A stretch of 6,462 bases of DNA from an uncultured Sphingobium sp. (GTDB lineage: Bacteria > Pseudomonadota > Alphaproteobacteria > Sphingomonadales > Sphingomonadaceae), in the NCBI GenBank assembly GCA_913773715.1, contig CAJYHD010000395.1, positions 1 through 6,462 of the forward strand, given 5' to 3'. Under the pieces are notes generated by a model. It saw only the letters and a list, made by a program, of their open reading frames with translations, was not told the origin of the DNA and searched no databases. Each line of letters begins with the position of its first letter. Position 1 is the first letter of the stretch. This document shows positions 5,711 to 6,462 of this stretch, piece after piece. The position numbers were made by a program, and so were the translations under genes.

Positions 5711-6163
5711 TTAGCGTTCCATGCTATGCTTCAGGTCGCGCATCTGATCGTGGCCTTCCTGCACCGACTGGTTGGCCTTGGCGATTGCCGCCCGCACCTC
5801 CGGCGACAGATCCTCCTTCGCCAACGCATCGTCGAACTTCGCCTTGATATGGTCTTCGCCCCGCTCGACCTCGTCGATGATCGCCTTGTCGTCCTGCCCC
5901 GTGACCTTGGCCTTGAGGTCGAGGAACATGCGGTGGGCTCCGGCAAGCACGGTCCCGTCATCTTCGGGATCGCCGCCCAAACGGCGGACTTCCGCCTGAA
6001 GGTCGCTCACGACCTCGCGGCGTTCACGAGCACGATCCGAGAACACGCTGCCGTAGCGAGGATTTTCGATATCGCCCGCGGCTTCAGTATAGCCATCCAC
6101 GCTGTCGAGGGTGGTGGCGATCAGGCTGTTGAGGACGCTGATATCATTGTCACGGTCTGCCAT
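5711..6163 (-). CDS. PA2169/DUF2383 four-helix-bundle stress protein
   Basis: A 150-residue soluble protein of the PA2169 family (DUF2383, ferritin-like four-helix bundle), recognised from its overall pattern: LNSLIATTLDSVDGYTEAA (11-29), the paired-helix region DLQAEVRRLGGDPEDDGTV (54-72), HRMFLDLKAKVTG (77-89), KAIIDEVERGEDHIKAKFDD (93-112), and the end LSPEVRAAIAKANQSVQEGH. Relatives are typically stress-associated and of uncertain biochemical role; several conserved Glu, His and Asp residues (for example Glu50, His77, Glu98, Glu103, His105) could bind metal as in ferritins, but this is not established here. The start at 6163 has an excellent ribosome site (AAGGAG, 6 nt before ATG) and matches where family members begin. 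Unusually, the frame upstream stays open to the window edge with no stop. It shares strand and theme with the aqpZ-dps group but has its own terminator. Confidence 0.92.
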   Translation of the reverse strand: MADRDNDISVLNSLIATTLDSVDGYTEAAGDIENPRYGSVFSDRARERREVVSDLQAEVRRLGGDPEDDGTVLAGAHRMFLDLKAKVTGQDDKAIIDEVERGEDHIKAKFDDALAKEDLSPEVRAAIAKANQSVQEGHDQMRDLKHSMER

Positions 6164-6462
6164 TGGGTACTCCTTCGTTGGTGAGAGGTGCGAACGCTCG
6201 GGTTCGTTCGATGTTACCTGTGCCGAGAGTTTTAAGCCGTTGCTGCGCCGAGTGCTTGCGCCCCGACCGATTTTATAGGCGGCGACTGCGCCGACGATGG
6301 CCACCGCCGCCTTGCCGGGCTTGCCGTTGCGCAGCAGGAGCAGCCCCGCGGCACACAACGCACCCTCGACCCAGGCCGGGCCGTTGGTCGGGGGAGCGCG
6401 TGTCCCGACCTTGTCGGGCGCCCTCGCCCGTCGATCGTCACCTGACGGGTCTGGCGTTCGCC
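6164..6462 (-). CDS. Partial upstream reading frame with hydrophobic segment, in frame with the DUF2383 gene
   Basis: From the window edge down to 6164 the minus-strand frame that later becomes the DUF2383 gene has no stop codon. Its middle part encodes a hydrophobic stretch, WVEGALCAAGLLLLR, then NGKPGKAAVAIVGAVAAYKI. Between about 6358 and 6280 nearly every third codon position is G or C, as expected of a real gene in this genome. The preference fades towards 6164, where sequence looks like an untranslated leader. No ATG occurs in this frame inside the window, so the start is outside, or at a TTG at 6358. It may be the end of a small membrane protein whose stop was lost, a gene frameshifted near its end, or an N-terminal extension of the DUF2383 protein. 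I cannot name a family. Confidence 0.35.
6191..6210. repeat. 6-8-6 inverted repeat in the leader of the DUF2383 gene
   Basis: CGAACG (6191-6196) and CGTTCG (6205-6210) form a perfect inverted repeat with an 8-nt spacer, 28-47 nt upstream of the DUF2383 ATG and clear of the ribosome site. It could be an operator or an mRNA hairpin. No EcfG-type GGAAC element occurs in the window upstream of this gene, so its promoter is probably different or beyond the edge. Confidence 0.4.

Noticed and set aside
6232..6441. A 69-residue minus-strand frame in a different phase near the right edge
   Set aside because: Very Arg/Pro/Ser-rich translation typical of an out-of-phase reading of GC-rich DNA; the alternative phase has the better codon pattern over most of the stretch. 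Its first dozen codons look slightly better, so a frameshifted gene cannot be fully excluded.

Overview
The window most resembles chromosomal DNA of a sphingomonad-type alphaproteobacterium. The clues are a GC-rich right half with strong GC preference at third codon positions, an EcfG-type (GGAAC / GTT) general-stress promoter, small Ala/Asp/Asn-rich lipoproteins, and an AqpZ-Dps-DUF2383 stress-protein set. This assignment is an inference; no rRNA or other taxonomic marker is present.

Left part (1-2970). By eye this part is less GC-rich and has more relaxed codon use. It holds a soluble PAS-histidine kinase on the minus strand (212-1336) and a divergently transcribed AraC-family regulator on the plus strand (1535-2383), separated by about 200 bp. 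No response regulator is visible. The region 2384-2970 has no convincing intact gene. It contains a 63-codon start-less ORF tail on the minus strand (2568-2759), several short perfect palindromes and an 8-bp tandem duplication, which together look like decayed accessory DNA. Positions 1-211, downstream of the kinase, show no supportable gene.

Right part (2971-6462). All genes are on the minus strand. In transcription order: an open frame entering from the window edge with a hydrophobic segment (6164-6462); a PA2169/DUF2383 four-helix-bundle protein (5711-6163) followed by a good terminator hairpin (5632-5666); then aqpZ (4608-5423), an acidic Pro/Asp-rich small protein (4370-4585), a charged 126-residue hypothetical (3941-4321), a Dps-type mini-ferritin (3350-3874) and a small lipoprotein (2971-3240). 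The five genes from aqpZ to the lipoprotein are closely spaced (22, 48, 66 and 109 bp) and could form one transcription unit.

A near-ideal EcfG promoter (GGAAC, 17 nt, GTT) lies about 110 bp upstream of aqpZ. It suggests that water permeability, iron/DNA protection (Dps) and the lineage-specific small proteins are induced together in the general stress response. The gene content fits adaptation to desiccation, osmotic and oxidative stress. I see no CRISPR array, tRNA, rRNA, intact transposase or obviously new enzymatic system. The less-described parts are the two small hypothetical proteins in the stress cluster, the possible membrane-anchored long form of the DUF2383 protein, and the orphan kinase/AraC pair with its non-canonical histidine box.
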